39,934 bases of DNA. It comes from Clostridia bacterium (GTDB lineage: Bacteria; Bacillota; Clostridia; Oscillospirales; Acutalibacteraceae). Shown here one piece after another: positions 32,146-39,934 of the stretch (positions within the stretch are counted from its first letter, which is position 1; every line of letters begins with the position of its first letter). The position numbers and the translations under genes are program-made. The notes beneath the pieces were generated by a model that was not told where the DNA came from, did no database searches, and saw nothing but the letters and a program-made list of their open reading frames with translations. The DNA is taken from assembly GCA_017516745.1 (NCBI GenBank), contig JAFXBF010000019.1:1-39934 (forward strand), read 5' to 3'.

Positions 32146-34107
32146 ATGAAAAAAATTATTAGCTTACTTCTTATTGCGGCTATGCTGATTATGATTGGGC
32201 TTGAAACGGTTGCCGTTGACAACACTGCGGCTGACGCACAGTCAGACCTGCTGCCGCTGTCGCCTAAATCAAACGAGGTAACGCAAATCCGCACACGCAA
32301 AAAGGTTGACGGGCTTCGTATGTACGTTGACGAGGAAAATCCGCTGTTTATGATTAGAAACTGCCCTATCTGGGGCGGCCCGCAGACGGGTGAAGCGTTT
32401 GCAGAATATGCAATTAAAACATATAACGCTCTGCCCGAGGATATCCGAAACTTTGCGGTTATTTACATTGACGAGGGCACAACGGATATGACCCCTGCAA
32501 GACAGCTCGAATTCTGGGACGAGCTGCTGACAATTACCGATGCGGCAAACGTGCCGATAGTCTGCCAGTCCGAGTGCTTCTGCACAAACAAAACCCGTGA
32601 CCCCTTTACACAGGAGGAGCTTTCCGCCGTATTCAAGGAGCACCCCTCGCTTATCGGCTTTGTTCAGGTTGAGCTTTCGACAAACGGCGTGACGAACGAA
32701 AAGCTTGCCTACGATGAAGTAACCGAGGATAACGGCGTAAACAAAAATATTCTCGCCCGACTCAAATCCTGCATAAAGGCCTGTGCCGAAAACGGCGGCC
32801 TTTTCATCTGGCAGGATATGGAATACATCTACTACAAAAAAGCCAACTACATAAACCAGATTCTCAAGGACAGAGAGCTTTACGACCTGCTCAAGGCAAA
32901 CACCGAAAACGTAATTATTATGGACAAGCACAACGGCCACGGCAGGCACTTTGCAAGCCAGTCCAATATTCTCGGCTGCTGGCTGGACGATGTCTGCGGC
33001 AACTGGGGTGTAAACCTTGAAAACTTTCTCTGGTATGAGGAGGGCTTTATTGAATACGACGATATCGGCGTTGCCCCCAACGAACCCGACCCGATTACAA
33101 CGGCAAAATATCCGCCTGCGCTTTTCGGCATTGATATGATAGCCGACCTTGTCGGCGGTGCAACCGTTTACGCCATTGAAGGAACGTTCAGCCGTGGCGG
33201 TCTTTACCACTTTGTTGACGGTGAGGTTATTCTGACCCCCACCTTCTACGACGTGCTTTACCCGATTTATCAGCTTGTTTTAAACGGTGCAGTGCCGAGC
33301 AAGGAAGAGGTAAAGGAAAACATCAAGGTTGCATACAAAATGACCCTTCCCCGTTCGTACGCTTTAAGCGGTAACGACGCACACCTGCTTCAGGGTCTTT
33401 ACTGCGACGTATTTTCGTTTATCGACGAAAAATTTGACATTTCCCCGTATTTCGACTGCACAAAAACCTGGGTACCCTCCACAGGCAGATACTACCTTAT
33501 CCCCATTCTGCCGATTTACTCAGACCCCGAGCAGGTGCTTCCCGAAGCCGAAGTTCTCAACGATTTCACCTATTTTTTCAACCTGCTTTTCATAAACCCC
33601 ATTAAGACAAAATTCTTCAACAAGCGCTACGAGGAAACCTATAAGGGTGACGGCGTGCTGTTCGACATAAACGATTACATCTACATTTTCAACAGCAATG
33701 AAAACAAAACAATTGACAGCGAGCAGACAGTCAGCTACACACTGCCCGAAAGCAAAGTACAGCTTAACGCAACGCTCGAGTCACACACCTATGCAATAAT
33801 CGATGAAAAAGAAGACCGAATTGAAATTGACCTTTGCAACCTGCGCCTTGACACCGATGCGGTCTGCGCAGGGCTTGAGGGTGAGGACCAGTTTATGCGT
33901 GCCTATGCCGCAGGCGGTAAAATGAACAATCCCCGTGATTTCAGAGTAACGGTCATTACCCTCACGGGCTTTGATACCTGCCCATCAGTAGATGCAACAG
34001 CCTCCAACAACGCCAAAGGCAAAATGGAATGGGACGAGGCAACAAAAACACTCACCCTCACCGCATACACCAACGGCGAAACAAGAATAACGGTAATACC
34101 GGAATAA
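32146..34107 (+). CDS. Secreted GH98 endo-beta-galactosidase (blood-group glycan)
   Basis: 653 residues with a signal peptide (MKKIISLLLIAAMLIMIGLE). By recall it aligns along its length with pneumococcal GH98 enzymes: HPSLIGFVQVELS (E176), ENGGLFIWQDMEY, WLDDVCGNWG (D281/D282), GGATVYAIEGTF (E345), GAVPSKEEVKENIKVA, LLQGLYCDVF and a C-terminal beta-sandwich. E176, D281/D282 and E345 fall where the family's active-site acids lie. GH98 enzymes release A/B blood-group trisaccharides or H disaccharides from host glycans. No lipobox or sorting signal, so probably released. Own promoter and a perfect terminator frame it as a single-gene unit. Confidence 0.87.
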   Translation: MKKIISLLLIAAMLIMIGLETVAVDNTAADAQSDLLPLSPKSNEVTQIRTRKKVDGLRMYVDEENPLFMIRNCPIWGGPQTGEAFAEYAIKTYNALPEDIRNFAVIYIDEGTTDMTPARQLEFWDELLTITDAANVPIVCQSECFCTNKTRDPFTQEELSAVFKEHPSLIGFVQVELSTNGVTNEKLAYDEVTEDNGVNKNILARLKSCIKACAENGGLFIWQDMEYIYYKKANYINQILKDRELYDLLKANTENVIIMDKHNGHGRHFASQSNILGCWLDDVCGNWGVNLENFLWYEEGFIEYDDIGVAPNEPDPITTAKYPPALFGIDMIADLVGGATVYAIEGTFSRGGLYHFVDGEVILTPTFYDVLYPIYQLVLNGAVPSKEEVKENIKVAYKMTLPRSYALSGNDAHLLQGLYCDVFSFIDEKFDISPYFDCTKTWVPSTGRYYLIPILPIYSDPEQVLPEAEVLNDFTYFFNLLFINPIKTKFFNKRYEETYKGDGVLFDINDYIYIFNSNENKTIDSEQTVSYTLPESKVQLNATLESHTYAIIDEKEDRIEIDLCNLRLDTDAVCAGLEGEDQFMRAYAAGGKMNNPRDFRVTVITLTGFDTCPSVDATASNNAKGKMEWDEATKTLTLTAYTNGETRITVIPE

Positions 34108-34111
34108 TTTT

Positions 34112-34149
34112 AACAACAGCGTACAGAGCAAAATCTGTACGCTGTTGTT
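34112..34149. terminator. Terminator hairpin after GH98 (copy 1)
   Basis: AACAACAGCGTACAGA and TCTGTACGCTGTTGTT form a perfect 16-bp stem with loop GCAAAA. The inner stem and loop are repeated at 35524-35559. Confidence 0.8.
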
Positions 34150-34157
34150 ATCATATA

Positions 34158-35384
34158 TTAAATCAGTTCGTCATCAGAGATGAAATCAATTATATTTTTG
34201 TGAATTACTCCATCTCTTTTTTGTATCAGCGGGTCAATAGTTAACAAATACTTCGGATAATTGTCTCGTATTTTAGAGAAGGGTTTATATTCTCTTTCTT
34301 CTGTTTCAGGACTCATTATCGTCATAGCAACCTGAAGATATCTGTATTCATCGTTTATTCGTGTAATAAAATCACACTCTAACGCACCTATTCGTCCAAC
34401 ACTTATTTTATAATTTTTAGCACTGAGATAGGTGTATACAATATTTTCAAGAACAGGACCGTAATTTATTCTTGCATCAACATTTCTTGAAAAGTAAATA
34501 CCCAAATCCGCAAGGTAATACTTTTCTTCACCCTTCAATGCTTTTTTTGATTTCACATCAAATCTCGGACACTTATAGATGATTTTTGCATTTTCGAGAA
34601 TAGTTATATAATTATTGAGTGTTTCGGTTTTTATAGGAGTATTCTCTTTCTCTCTGAAATAATTTGCTATATTTGTTATACTTGTAGTTGCTCCGAAATT
34701 ATTGATAATATAAGTCATTACTCTGTCAAATACAGCTTTATTTCGGATTTTGTTATGTTTAAGAACATCTTTGTCTAAAATTTGAGATATAACTCCTTCA
34801 ACATAGGTATCTTTGTCATTCGCAGAATCAAATTCCAGTGTTTTAGGAAAACCACCAAAACGAATATAATCCGTAAACTCTTCATTTAGGTTTCGCTTAA
34901 TGCTTTTACCTAAAAATTCTTTCATTTCAAGATACTCGTGAAAATTCAGTGGGAACATTTCAATTTCAATGTATCGTCCTGTTAACTTTGTCACAAGCTC
35001 GCCACTTAAAAGGTAAGAGTTCGAACCGGTAATGAATATAGAAAAATTACCATCTTCCCGAAATGCATTTATAATTTCTTCGAAACCTGTTACATTTTGT
35101 ATTTCATCAATAAACAGATACTTAAAATCATCATCAACTATTCTTTCTTCAATAGCTTTTTCTAAAGCATCAGGAGTTTTAATTTTTGTAAATCCACGCT
35201 TATCAAGATTTAAGTATATAATATCCTTTTCATTAACGCCTTCTCTTTTTAAATCTTCAATTACAGACAATAAAAAGAAAGATTTTCCGCAACGTCGGAT
35301 ACCGGTAATTACTTTTATTAAATCATCATGATAAAACCCTTTAATTTTATCAATATAATATTTGCGTGTGTATATTTTTTGCAT
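34158..35384 (-). CDS. AAA ATPase with DUF4143-type C-terminus (1)
   Basis: 408 residues. Walker A GIRRCGKS (28-35), Walker B YLFIDEIQ (~90-97), ITGSNSYLL sensor, then the DUF4143 region (LENIVYTYLSAKNYKISVGRIGALECDFI) with a restriction-enzyme-like fold in many members. Family function is not known; members are abundant, patchy and often near mobile DNA. The second copy at 36388-37584 shares the same layout but is clearly diverged. Base composition is lower in GC than the neighbouring glycan genes, and duplicated terminators flank it, both signs of acquisition. Confidence 0.85.
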   Translation of the reverse strand: MQKIYTRKYYIDKIKGFYHDDLIKVITGIRRCGKSFFLLSVIEDLKREGVNEKDIIYLNLDKRGFTKIKTPDALEKAIEERIVDDDFKYLFIDEIQNVTGFEEIINAFREDGNFSIFITGSNSYLLSGELVTKLTGRYIEIEMFPLNFHEYLEMKEFLGKSIKRNLNEEFTDYIRFGGFPKTLEFDSANDKDTYVEGVISQILDKDVLKHNKIRNKAVFDRVMTYIINNFGATTSITNIANYFREKENTPIKTETLNNYITILENAKIIYKCPRFDVKSKKALKGEEKYYLADLGIYFSRNVDARINYGPVLENIVYTYLSAKNYKISVGRIGALECDFITRINDEYRYLQVAMTIMSPETEEREYKPFSKIRDNYPKYLLTIDPLIQKRDGVIHKNIIDFISDDELI

Positions 35385-35442
35385 TATTGCAAATCACTCC
35401 TTTCAACTACAAATACAGTATAACAGTATTATAAAAAAAGTC

Positions 35443-35492
35443 AAGTTAAGGGTGGTTAAAACAACAAAACTTAAATTCACACCCCGTTAACC
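35443..35492. repeat. Imperfect palindrome, GTTAA-type (copy 1)
   Basis: AAGTTAAGGGTGG (35443-35455) and CACCCCGTTAACC (35480-35492) are imperfect inverted arms. A second element of the same design is at 36284-36332. Confidence 0.5.
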
Positions 35493-35523
35493 GCTGCTTT
35501 TCAAGTTTTTTAGTATTTTGTTT

Positions 35524-35560
35524 AAAACAGCGTACAGAGCAAAATCTGTACGCTGTTTTT
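35524..35560. terminator. Terminator hairpin (copy 2)
   Basis: AAAACAGCGTACAGA and TCTGTACGCTGTTTT with loop GCAAAA; 15-bp stem with T/A runs at both ends, so it can work in both directions. It closes the spoVAD-fragment transcript. Confidence 0.85.
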
Positions 35561-35713
35561 TCAGTCCTTCACCGCTATGCACAACATCAAGCCTTTGATT
35601 AAAACAAAAATGATAAGTGTTGCGCAGAGGAATTTTTTCATCGCATCAAGGCAGATTATTGCCTTGCTTGCACAGTTGATTATTTTAAGGTCACAGCAAA
35701 GTTTTTTGAGCAA
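35561..35713 (-). CDS. Small Cys-rich membrane protein (50 aa) downstream of spoVAD fragment
   Basis: Starts at TTG 35713, one base after the spoVAD stop, behind GGGGGAG. Product: basic N-terminus, six cysteines, and one hydrophobic helix (FLCATLIIFVLIKGLMLCIAV). It is too short for SpoVAE and I recognise no family. It was probably co-transcribed with spoVAD; with spoVAD truncated, expression is doubtful. Confidence 0.45.
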   Translation of the reverse strand: MLKKLCCDLKIINCASKAIICLDAMKKFLCATLIIFVLIKGLMLCIAVKD

Positions 35714-35714
35714 T

Positions 35715-36122
35715 TTACTCTCCCCCTTTCAGCACGACAGCGTGTGCGATGGTGGGTATGCTTTCGCCCTGCTGGCTTGAAACGGTTGACATCAGCGCAC
35801 CTGTGCCGACAAAGAGCAGCTTTTTGATTTCGCCCTCACGAAGCCGACGCATAAAGTGCGTACACATCACAGCGGCACTGCAGCCGCAGCCCGACCCGCC
35901 GGAGTTAACATCCTGTGCATCAATTGCAAAAAGCATGGTGCCGCAATCCTTGTGGATACCCGAAATGTCGTAGCCGTGCTCGCTGTTGAGCAGTTGAACG
36001 GCAAGCTTTGAGCCGATTGCACCGAGGTCACCTGTTACGATTACGTCGTAATCCGTCGGTTTTGTACCGCTCTCACGAAAATGTGCCGATATTGTATCTG
36101 CCGCCGCAGGGGTAAATGTCAA
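35715..36122 (-). pseudogene. spoVAD: Stage V sporulation protein AD, C-terminal fragment
   Basis: About 135 residues that match the last 40% of SpoVAD (normally about 335-340 residues): TPAAADTISAHFRESGTKPTDYDVIVTGDLGAIG, NSGGSGCGCSAAVM, LLFVGTGALMSTVSSQQGESIP. The thiolase-like N-terminal half is missing; sequence upstream of 36122 is AT-rich and non-coding. TTG 36122 is only an apparent start. SpoVAD binds dipicolinic acid for uptake into spores. Here the gene has been cut, and both sides carry palindromes and ATPase genes. Confidence 0.8.
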
Positions 36123-36387
36123 GAGAAAACCATAAAATTTTTTAAAATCCCGAAAGTGCCTATTTTACTGGGTTTTTGGCACTTCAATTATGGGTGCAGC
36201 TATGGGGTGGTTGCAATGAAAGGAAGACTATAACAGGTATTTTATAGACATTTTCAATAAAAGTGTCGGTTTTTATAAAATCGAGTTAACGGGGATAAAA
36301 TTGCAATTTTTATAAATTACACCCCCTTAACTGCCTTTTAACGCAAAAAATCAGCGGGCAGATTTTACTCCGCACGCTGTAATTTTA
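36123..36387. repeat. Gene-free AT-rich spacer with two palindromes
   Basis: AAGTGCC (36154-36160)/GGCACTT (36178-36184), and AGTTAACGGGG (36284-36294)/CCCCCTTAACT (36322-36332). The latter is the second GTTAA-type palindrome. CAGCG...CGCTG near 36351-36380 may end the following minus-strand ATPase gene. Confidence 0.5.
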
Positions 36388-37584
36388 TCACCATTTTTCT
36401 CTTAACAGGAAATCAGCAATATGTGTAATTTCAATTCCGTTATCGTTACCGATTGCAAGTGTATCTCTGCAAACGACATATTTGTGATAGTGGTCTTTGA
36501 TTTCCATAAGGTTATCTGTTTCTCTTGTTGATTCGGTGGGCAGTTCAACGCAAACCTGAACATAAATCTTTTCCTCCCTGCGAACACCGATGAAATCTAT
36601 TTCTTTAGTACCGTTTTTACCGATATAGACATCATAGCCTCTGCGTTTCATTTCAAGAAAAACAATGTTCTCAAAAACAGCTGATAACATTTTTCTGTCA
36701 AAGCCTTGTAAGCTGTATTTTATTGAAATATCGGAAAGATAATATTTTTCCTGGGTTTTCAGGATTGCTTTACCTTGCAAATCATATCTTTTGCAGGGAT
36801 AGATGATAAATGCTTCGCTGAGCCATTTGAGATAATTATATATCGTTTCAACAGAAAGACTTCTGTTTTCACTTTTAAGAAATTTTACTATTGAAGAAGC
36901 AGAAAAAGTCTGACCTACATTTTCAATAATATATCTTACAACTCTGTCAAACAGATCTTTGTTCCTTATCTTGTGTCTTTTAGAAATATCTCTCGTTATT
37001 ACAGAAGCGTAAATCCCCTCAACAACCTGATATGCCGATTTTGTATCAAAATCGCTTATACCCACAATAGGGAAACCGCCGTACTGCACATATTCATCAA
37101 AAGCTTCTCGAGCATTTTTAATATCCTTGTCTTTAAAAGTCAGATATTCCTTAAAAGAAAGAGTGTAAACAGGAATCAGAACATATCTGCCTGTTAAATA
37201 TGTTGATATTTCACTTGACATCAGTTTTGAGTTTGAGCCTGTAACATATATATCAACATCAAAGTCTTCCATAAAAGAGTTTACGGTCTTTTCCCAGCCG
37301 CTGATTTCTTGAAGCTCGTCAAGAAAAAGATAGCATCTCCCTTTTTCTTTCACAGCATCTTTTAAATCGGCATACATTCTTTTTGCTGTGAAGTCATCAT
37401 AATCAGGATTGTTATATTTTCTTTCAATAATGTTATCGGGAGAAACACCTTTATTTTTGATTTCCTGTACTAACATTTCAAAAATTGTTGATTTGCCGCA
37501 TCGACGAACACCGGCAAGAATTTTCACAAGCGGTGCATCTATAAAAGGAGTAATTGCATTAATATAATCCGGTCTTAAAATCAT
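36388..37584 (-). CDS. AAA ATPase with DUF4143-type C-terminus (2)
   Basis: 398 residues. Walker A GVRRCGKS (25-32), Walker B YLFLDELQ, VTGSNSKLM sensor, then a C-terminal domain with FENIVFLEMKRRGYDVYIGKNGTKEIDFIGVRREEKIYVQV, an E..D..F-type nuclease-fold signature. ATG 37584 has GGAGGTGG ahead; GTG 37593 sits within the RBS and is rejected. It is a paralogue of the ATPase at 34158-35384 but not a recent copy. Role unknown; members have been proposed as DNA-handling or toxin-antitoxin-like ATPases. Confidence 0.85.
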   Translation of the reverse strand: MILRPDYINAITPFIDAPLVKILAGVRRCGKSTIFEMLVQEIKNKGVSPDNIIERKYNNPDYDDFTAKRMYADLKDAVKEKGRCYLFLDELQEISGWEKTVNSFMEDFDVDIYVTGSNSKLMSSEISTYLTGRYVLIPVYTLSFKEYLTFKDKDIKNAREAFDEYVQYGGFPIVGISDFDTKSAYQVVEGIYASVITRDISKRHKIRNKDLFDRVVRYIIENVGQTFSASSIVKFLKSENRSLSVETIYNYLKWLSEAFIIYPCKRYDLQGKAILKTQEKYYLSDISIKYSLQGFDRKMLSAVFENIVFLEMKRRGYDVYIGKNGTKEIDFIGVRREEKIYVQVCVELPTESTRETDNLMEIKDHYHKYVVCRDTLAIGNDNGIEITHIADFLLREKW

Positions 37585-37699
37585 TCTGACCACCTCCGTT
37601 ACTTAAAGTATATCGAAAAACTATTCTAAAGTCAATGGTTTTTACTTCTATACCGATAAAACTTTGCAATAATGCATATTTTTTCGAGTTAAAATAATA

Positions 37700-38050
37700 C
37701 TATCTGTTTGCCTTATCTTCTCCCCAAACCCAAGTTTCATCAGCTTTTTTCTTGTTCGGTCGCGCACGTTTTCTTATTTTTTGTTTCTCAAACAAAGCCT
37801 TATAATCTGGTTGAGGTTCAGGTATTAAAATATCTAAATTTTCTGAAAGTCCGATTTCATTCAGAATCTTAATCAGATTTGACAGCTTGGTATCATATCC
37901 CATTTCTGTACGGGCAATAGTTTTAAGAGAAAGTCCGCATCTTTGTGCAAGCTCTGATTGTGTAATATTCAAGGAAATCCTGTACTGCTGAATACGGTTT
38001 CCCAATTCCGCTAATATTGATTTTTCATCATTATAATTTAAAATCTTCAT
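37700..38050 (-). CDS. HipB-like XRE regulator, orphan
   Basis: 116 residues. HTH: NRIQQYRISLNITQSELAQRCGLSLKTIARTE (residues ~20-50). The basic C-terminal tail RKRARPNKKKADETWVWGED is typical of regulators that precede a HipA-type kinase toxin. No hipA follows: the next gene on this strand is the AAA ATPase. ATG 38050 has GGAGG ahead. It probably represses itself through AAGTCAA-type operators in its promoter. Confidence 0.8.
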   Translation of the reverse strand: MKILNYNDEKSILAELGNRIQQYRISLNITQSELAQRCGLSLKTIARTEMGYDTKLSNLIKILNEIGLSENLDILIPEPQPDYKALFEKQKIRKRARPNKKKADETWVWGEDKANR

Positions 38051-38065
38051 AGAGCCTCCATAATA

Positions 38066-38124
38066 ACAAGTCAAATTTGTACTATTATAATATCAAATAT
38101 GTTTTAATAAGTCAAGTTTGACTT
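38066..38124 (-). promoter_or_regulatory. Promoter and operators of the HipB-like gene
   Basis: Minus strand TTGACT (38110-38115), 17-base spacer, TATTAT (38087-38092). An inverted repeat AAGTCAA-GT-TTGACTT (38109-38124) covers the -35, and a third half-site ACAAGTCAAA (38066-38075) lies after the -10. Confidence 0.7.
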
Positions 38125-38193
38125 GTTATTTTTCTTTTATAAATGCACAAAAAATATTTTTCTCAAAATACTACTATATACCCTAATGATAAA

Positions 38194-39888
38194 TTACGCA
38201 GACTTCTTATCTGCTTCTTCAACGATTTCTTTATTCATTTCAATATAGTTAACCACATTTTCATAAGCATCGTTGAATTTGAATTTAATTGTAATGTTGC
38301 CGCCCTCGTGAACAAGAATCTCATCAATCAGTTCAACCACCATAGGTCTGTTAAGTGACTCGATATTACCGTACTGTTTAAAATGTGAGATAAACTCGTT
38401 CTCACTATTCAGACCTTGAGCGTACTCCTCTGCCGTTTTGGTAAGGCTTTGAATTGTGCTGTCTATTGACTCGATTTTCTCTGTGAGATTGGCTTTTAAC
38501 TGCATATATTCTTCCCTTGTAATAACGCCCTGCTTCCAGTCGGGGTACAAATCAAGGGACATTTTTATGCACTTCTCACGCTCGGCAGATTGTGTCTTAA
38601 TCATCTTCTGCAGATGGGTTGACTCCTTTTTTCGCTTACTGCTTTGATTGATTATTTCAAGGATTTCATCAAACTCAATGGCAGTATCAATCATTTTCTG
38701 CAATGTGACAAGCACCGCAGTTTCAAGCTTATCAATACGGATTGTGTGATTGGTGCAGGCATCCTTGCTCATTTTTCTTGATGTCATACACCTGTAATAG
38801 CGATAAGTGCCGTAGGAATGAGTATTGGTTTTCTTGTTCATAATACGGTGGCAATCTGCACAGCGAACAAGCCCCGAAAACAAATCAACCTCTTTTTTTA
38901 CAGGTGATGAACGGATATTCTTTCTGAAAAGTGACTGAGCCTTATTGAAAGTATCCTTATCAATTATTGCTTCGTGGGTGTTCTCAACGATAATCCACTC
39001 GTCCTTTGGTATGGCTCTGCATTGCTTGATTTTGTAGCTGATTGTCGTGTTCTTGCCCTGCACCATATTTCCGATATACATTTCATTCTGCAGGATTCTT
39101 CGTACAGAGCTGTCGTGCCACAAGCCGTCGTTGCTCTTACCCATAGGATGACGGTAGTTAAGTCCTTTCAGTTTCTTATGCATTGACGGATTAGGTATAC
39201 CCTCATCATTCAAGGCTTTTGCAATACCGATAATGCTTTGCCCTGCTATGAACCTTTCAAAAATCATTCGTATAACAGGTGCAGTTTCTTCGTCGATAAT
39301 AAGCTGATGATGGTCATTCGGGTCCTTTAAATAGCCGTAGGTCGGGAAAGAGCCGATAAATTTACCCTGAGCTCTGTTCACATTGAGAGTACCTCGTACA
39401 TTGACAGAAGTAGTTGCCGCAAGACTTTCATTTATAACATTGGTAACACCTACGGAAATGCACTGAGTTGCCGCATTCATACTGTTTGAAGCGGTATCAA
39501 TACCGTTGTTAAGAGCAATAAAACGTACCTTTAATCTCACGAAAACATTATCAAGATAATTACCCGCATCGGTGTAATTTCTTCCGAAACGGGACAAATC
39601 CTTTACAACAACGCAGTTAACCGTACCCGCATAAATATCTTCCATCATACGGACAAAGCCGGGACGGTCAAAATTAGTACCGCTCCAACCGTCATCCACA
39701 TAAAAGTCGTGAGCCTCGATATCGGGATGAAGCTTAAGGTATTCCTTTAAAATTTCACGCTGTGAAGTGATGGAATAGCTTTCTGATTTATCCCCGTCCT
39801 CACGGGACAGACGAATATAAAGAGCAGCCTTCCAGGTTTTTAATTCCCTCTGAGGCTGCTCTAAATAATCCTTATATTTTGAATACAT
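38194..39888 (-). CDS. Large serine recombinase (TnpX/Tn4451-like)
   Basis: 564 residues. N-terminal resolvase domain with catalytic S28 in YIRLSRED, then SITSQRE, DDGWSGTNFDRPGF and KDLSRFGRNY. The recombinase domain follows (YGYLKDPND, RMIFERFIAG, ILQNEMYIGNMVQGK), then a zinc ribbon (LVRCADCHRIM...YRYYRC), a coiled coil and a beta-strand tail (GGNITIKFKF). It catalyses excision and insertion of a mobile element. ATG 39888 is chosen over 39903 because GGAGG is 8 bases ahead of it. The element it belongs to is not closed inside the window. Confidence 0.93.
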   Translation of the reverse strand: MYSKYKDYLEQPQRELKTWKAALYIRLSREDGDKSESYSITSQREILKEYLKLHPDIEAHDFYVDDGWSGTNFDRPGFVRMMEDIYAGTVNCVVVKDLSRFGRNYTDAGNYLDNVFVRLKVRFIALNNGIDTASNSMNAATQCISVGVTNVINESLAATTSVNVRGTLNVNRAQGKFIGSFPTYGYLKDPNDHHQLIIDEETAPVIRMIFERFIAGQSIIGIAKALNDEGIPNPSMHKKLKGLNYRHPMGKSNDGLWHDSSVRRILQNEMYIGNMVQGKNTTISYKIKQCRAIPKDEWIIVENTHEAIIDKDTFNKAQSLFRKNIRSSPVKKEVDLFSGLVRCADCHRIMNKKTNTHSYGTYRYYRCMTSRKMSKDACTNHTIRIDKLETAVLVTLQKMIDTAIEFDEILEIINQSSKRKKESTHLQKMIKTQSAEREKCIKMSLDLYPDWKQGVITREEYMQLKANLTEKIESIDSTIQSLTKTAEEYAQGLNSENEFISHFKQYGNIESLNRPMVVELIDEILVHEGGNITIKFKFNDAYENVVNYIEMNKEIVEEADKKSA

Positions 39889-39934
39889 TAGTATAACCTC
39901 CACTTGTTTATCTATATAAACAAAGCGGAAGCAC

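Noticed and set aside
32269-33210. 313-codon minus-strand frame
   Set aside because: Antisense to the GH98 gene, whose assignment is strong.
35561-35713. spoVAE
   Set aside because: Only 50 residues with one helix, far too short and unlike the multi-helix SpoVAE.
36388-37584. Type I toxin-antitoxin or HipA kinase partner of the HipB-like gene
   Set aside because: The protein has AAA ATPase Walker motifs and a DUF4143-type end, not a HipA kinase fold.
1-39934. tRNA or rRNA genes
   Set aside because: No cloverleaf with a GGTTCRA-type T arm or conserved rRNA segment was seen on either strand; a GGTTCGAACTC-like string near 35020 lies inside an ATPase gene and does not fold as a tRNA.

Overview
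The window looks like chromosome from a gut-dwelling, spore-lineage Clostridia bacterium, most likely Ruminococcus/Oscillospiraceae-like. Supporting this are a TnpV/MobV/large-serine-recombinase style of mobile DNA, a lipoprotein serpin under an ECF sigma factor, a broken spoVAD, GH98 and GH110 enzymes aimed at host blood-group glycans, Firmicutes-type GGAGG ribosome binding sites and TTGACA/TATAAT promoters. The species cannot be fixed from the sequence alone.

Layout. (1) Bases 1-2830: tail of a mobilizable element (P4-type primase C-terminus, an inverted-repeat-rich stretch that looks like an oriT, a MobV-type relaxase, a DUF6809-like protein, TnpV), closed by a terminator. (2) 2951-12696: an AT-rich, one-direction cluster behind a clear promoter: a small HTH regulator, a methylase-fold partner protein, a 1380-residue nuclease/helicase/methylase fusion, then six proteins without confident family assignment. 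Among these are a two-TM protein, a protein with a hydrophobic C-terminus, one with a HEPN Rx4H motif, one with an ADP-ribosyltransferase-like R/SFT/ExE pattern and one with PIN-like acidic residues. I read this as a restriction-based defence island with several possible effectors. (3) 12697-13337: a junction with an orphan promoter and a terminator but no gene. (4) 13338-16711: ECF sigma factor, membrane anti-sigma-like protein, serpin lipoprotein, radical SAM/SPASM protein.

(5) 16806-24242, minus strand: murA, UDP-glucose dehydrogenase, a UbiA-type phosphoribosyl/prenyl transferase, a GT87-like membrane glycosyltransferase, an AI-2E-type permease and a GH110-like beta-helix enzyme. A divergent GT2 glycosyltransferase and a polyprenyl-phosphate sugar transferase follow (24325-26665). 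Together they suggest a lipid-linked surface-glycan pathway. (6) 26853-28980: an array of three near-identical promoter/leader blocks, at least eight short palindromes with a GGGGACGGTTCTC core, and disconnected pieces of a class 3 lipase-like frame. Each piece also holds, in another frame, a 32-46 codon hydrophobic ORF preceded by a ribosome binding site. This is the most unusual structure in the window. (7) 29037-34107: a membrane LRR protein plus MFS-type transporter operon, and a divergent secreted GH98 enzyme.

(8) 34112-38130: AT-rich patch of two DUF4143-type AAA ATPases, a 5'-truncated spoVAD with a small membrane ORF, duplicated terminators and palindromes, and an orphan HipB-like regulator with its own operators. 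(9) 38194-39888: a large serine recombinase, probably the edge of another mobile element continuing beyond the right end. No rRNA, tRNA or CRISPR array was recognised.
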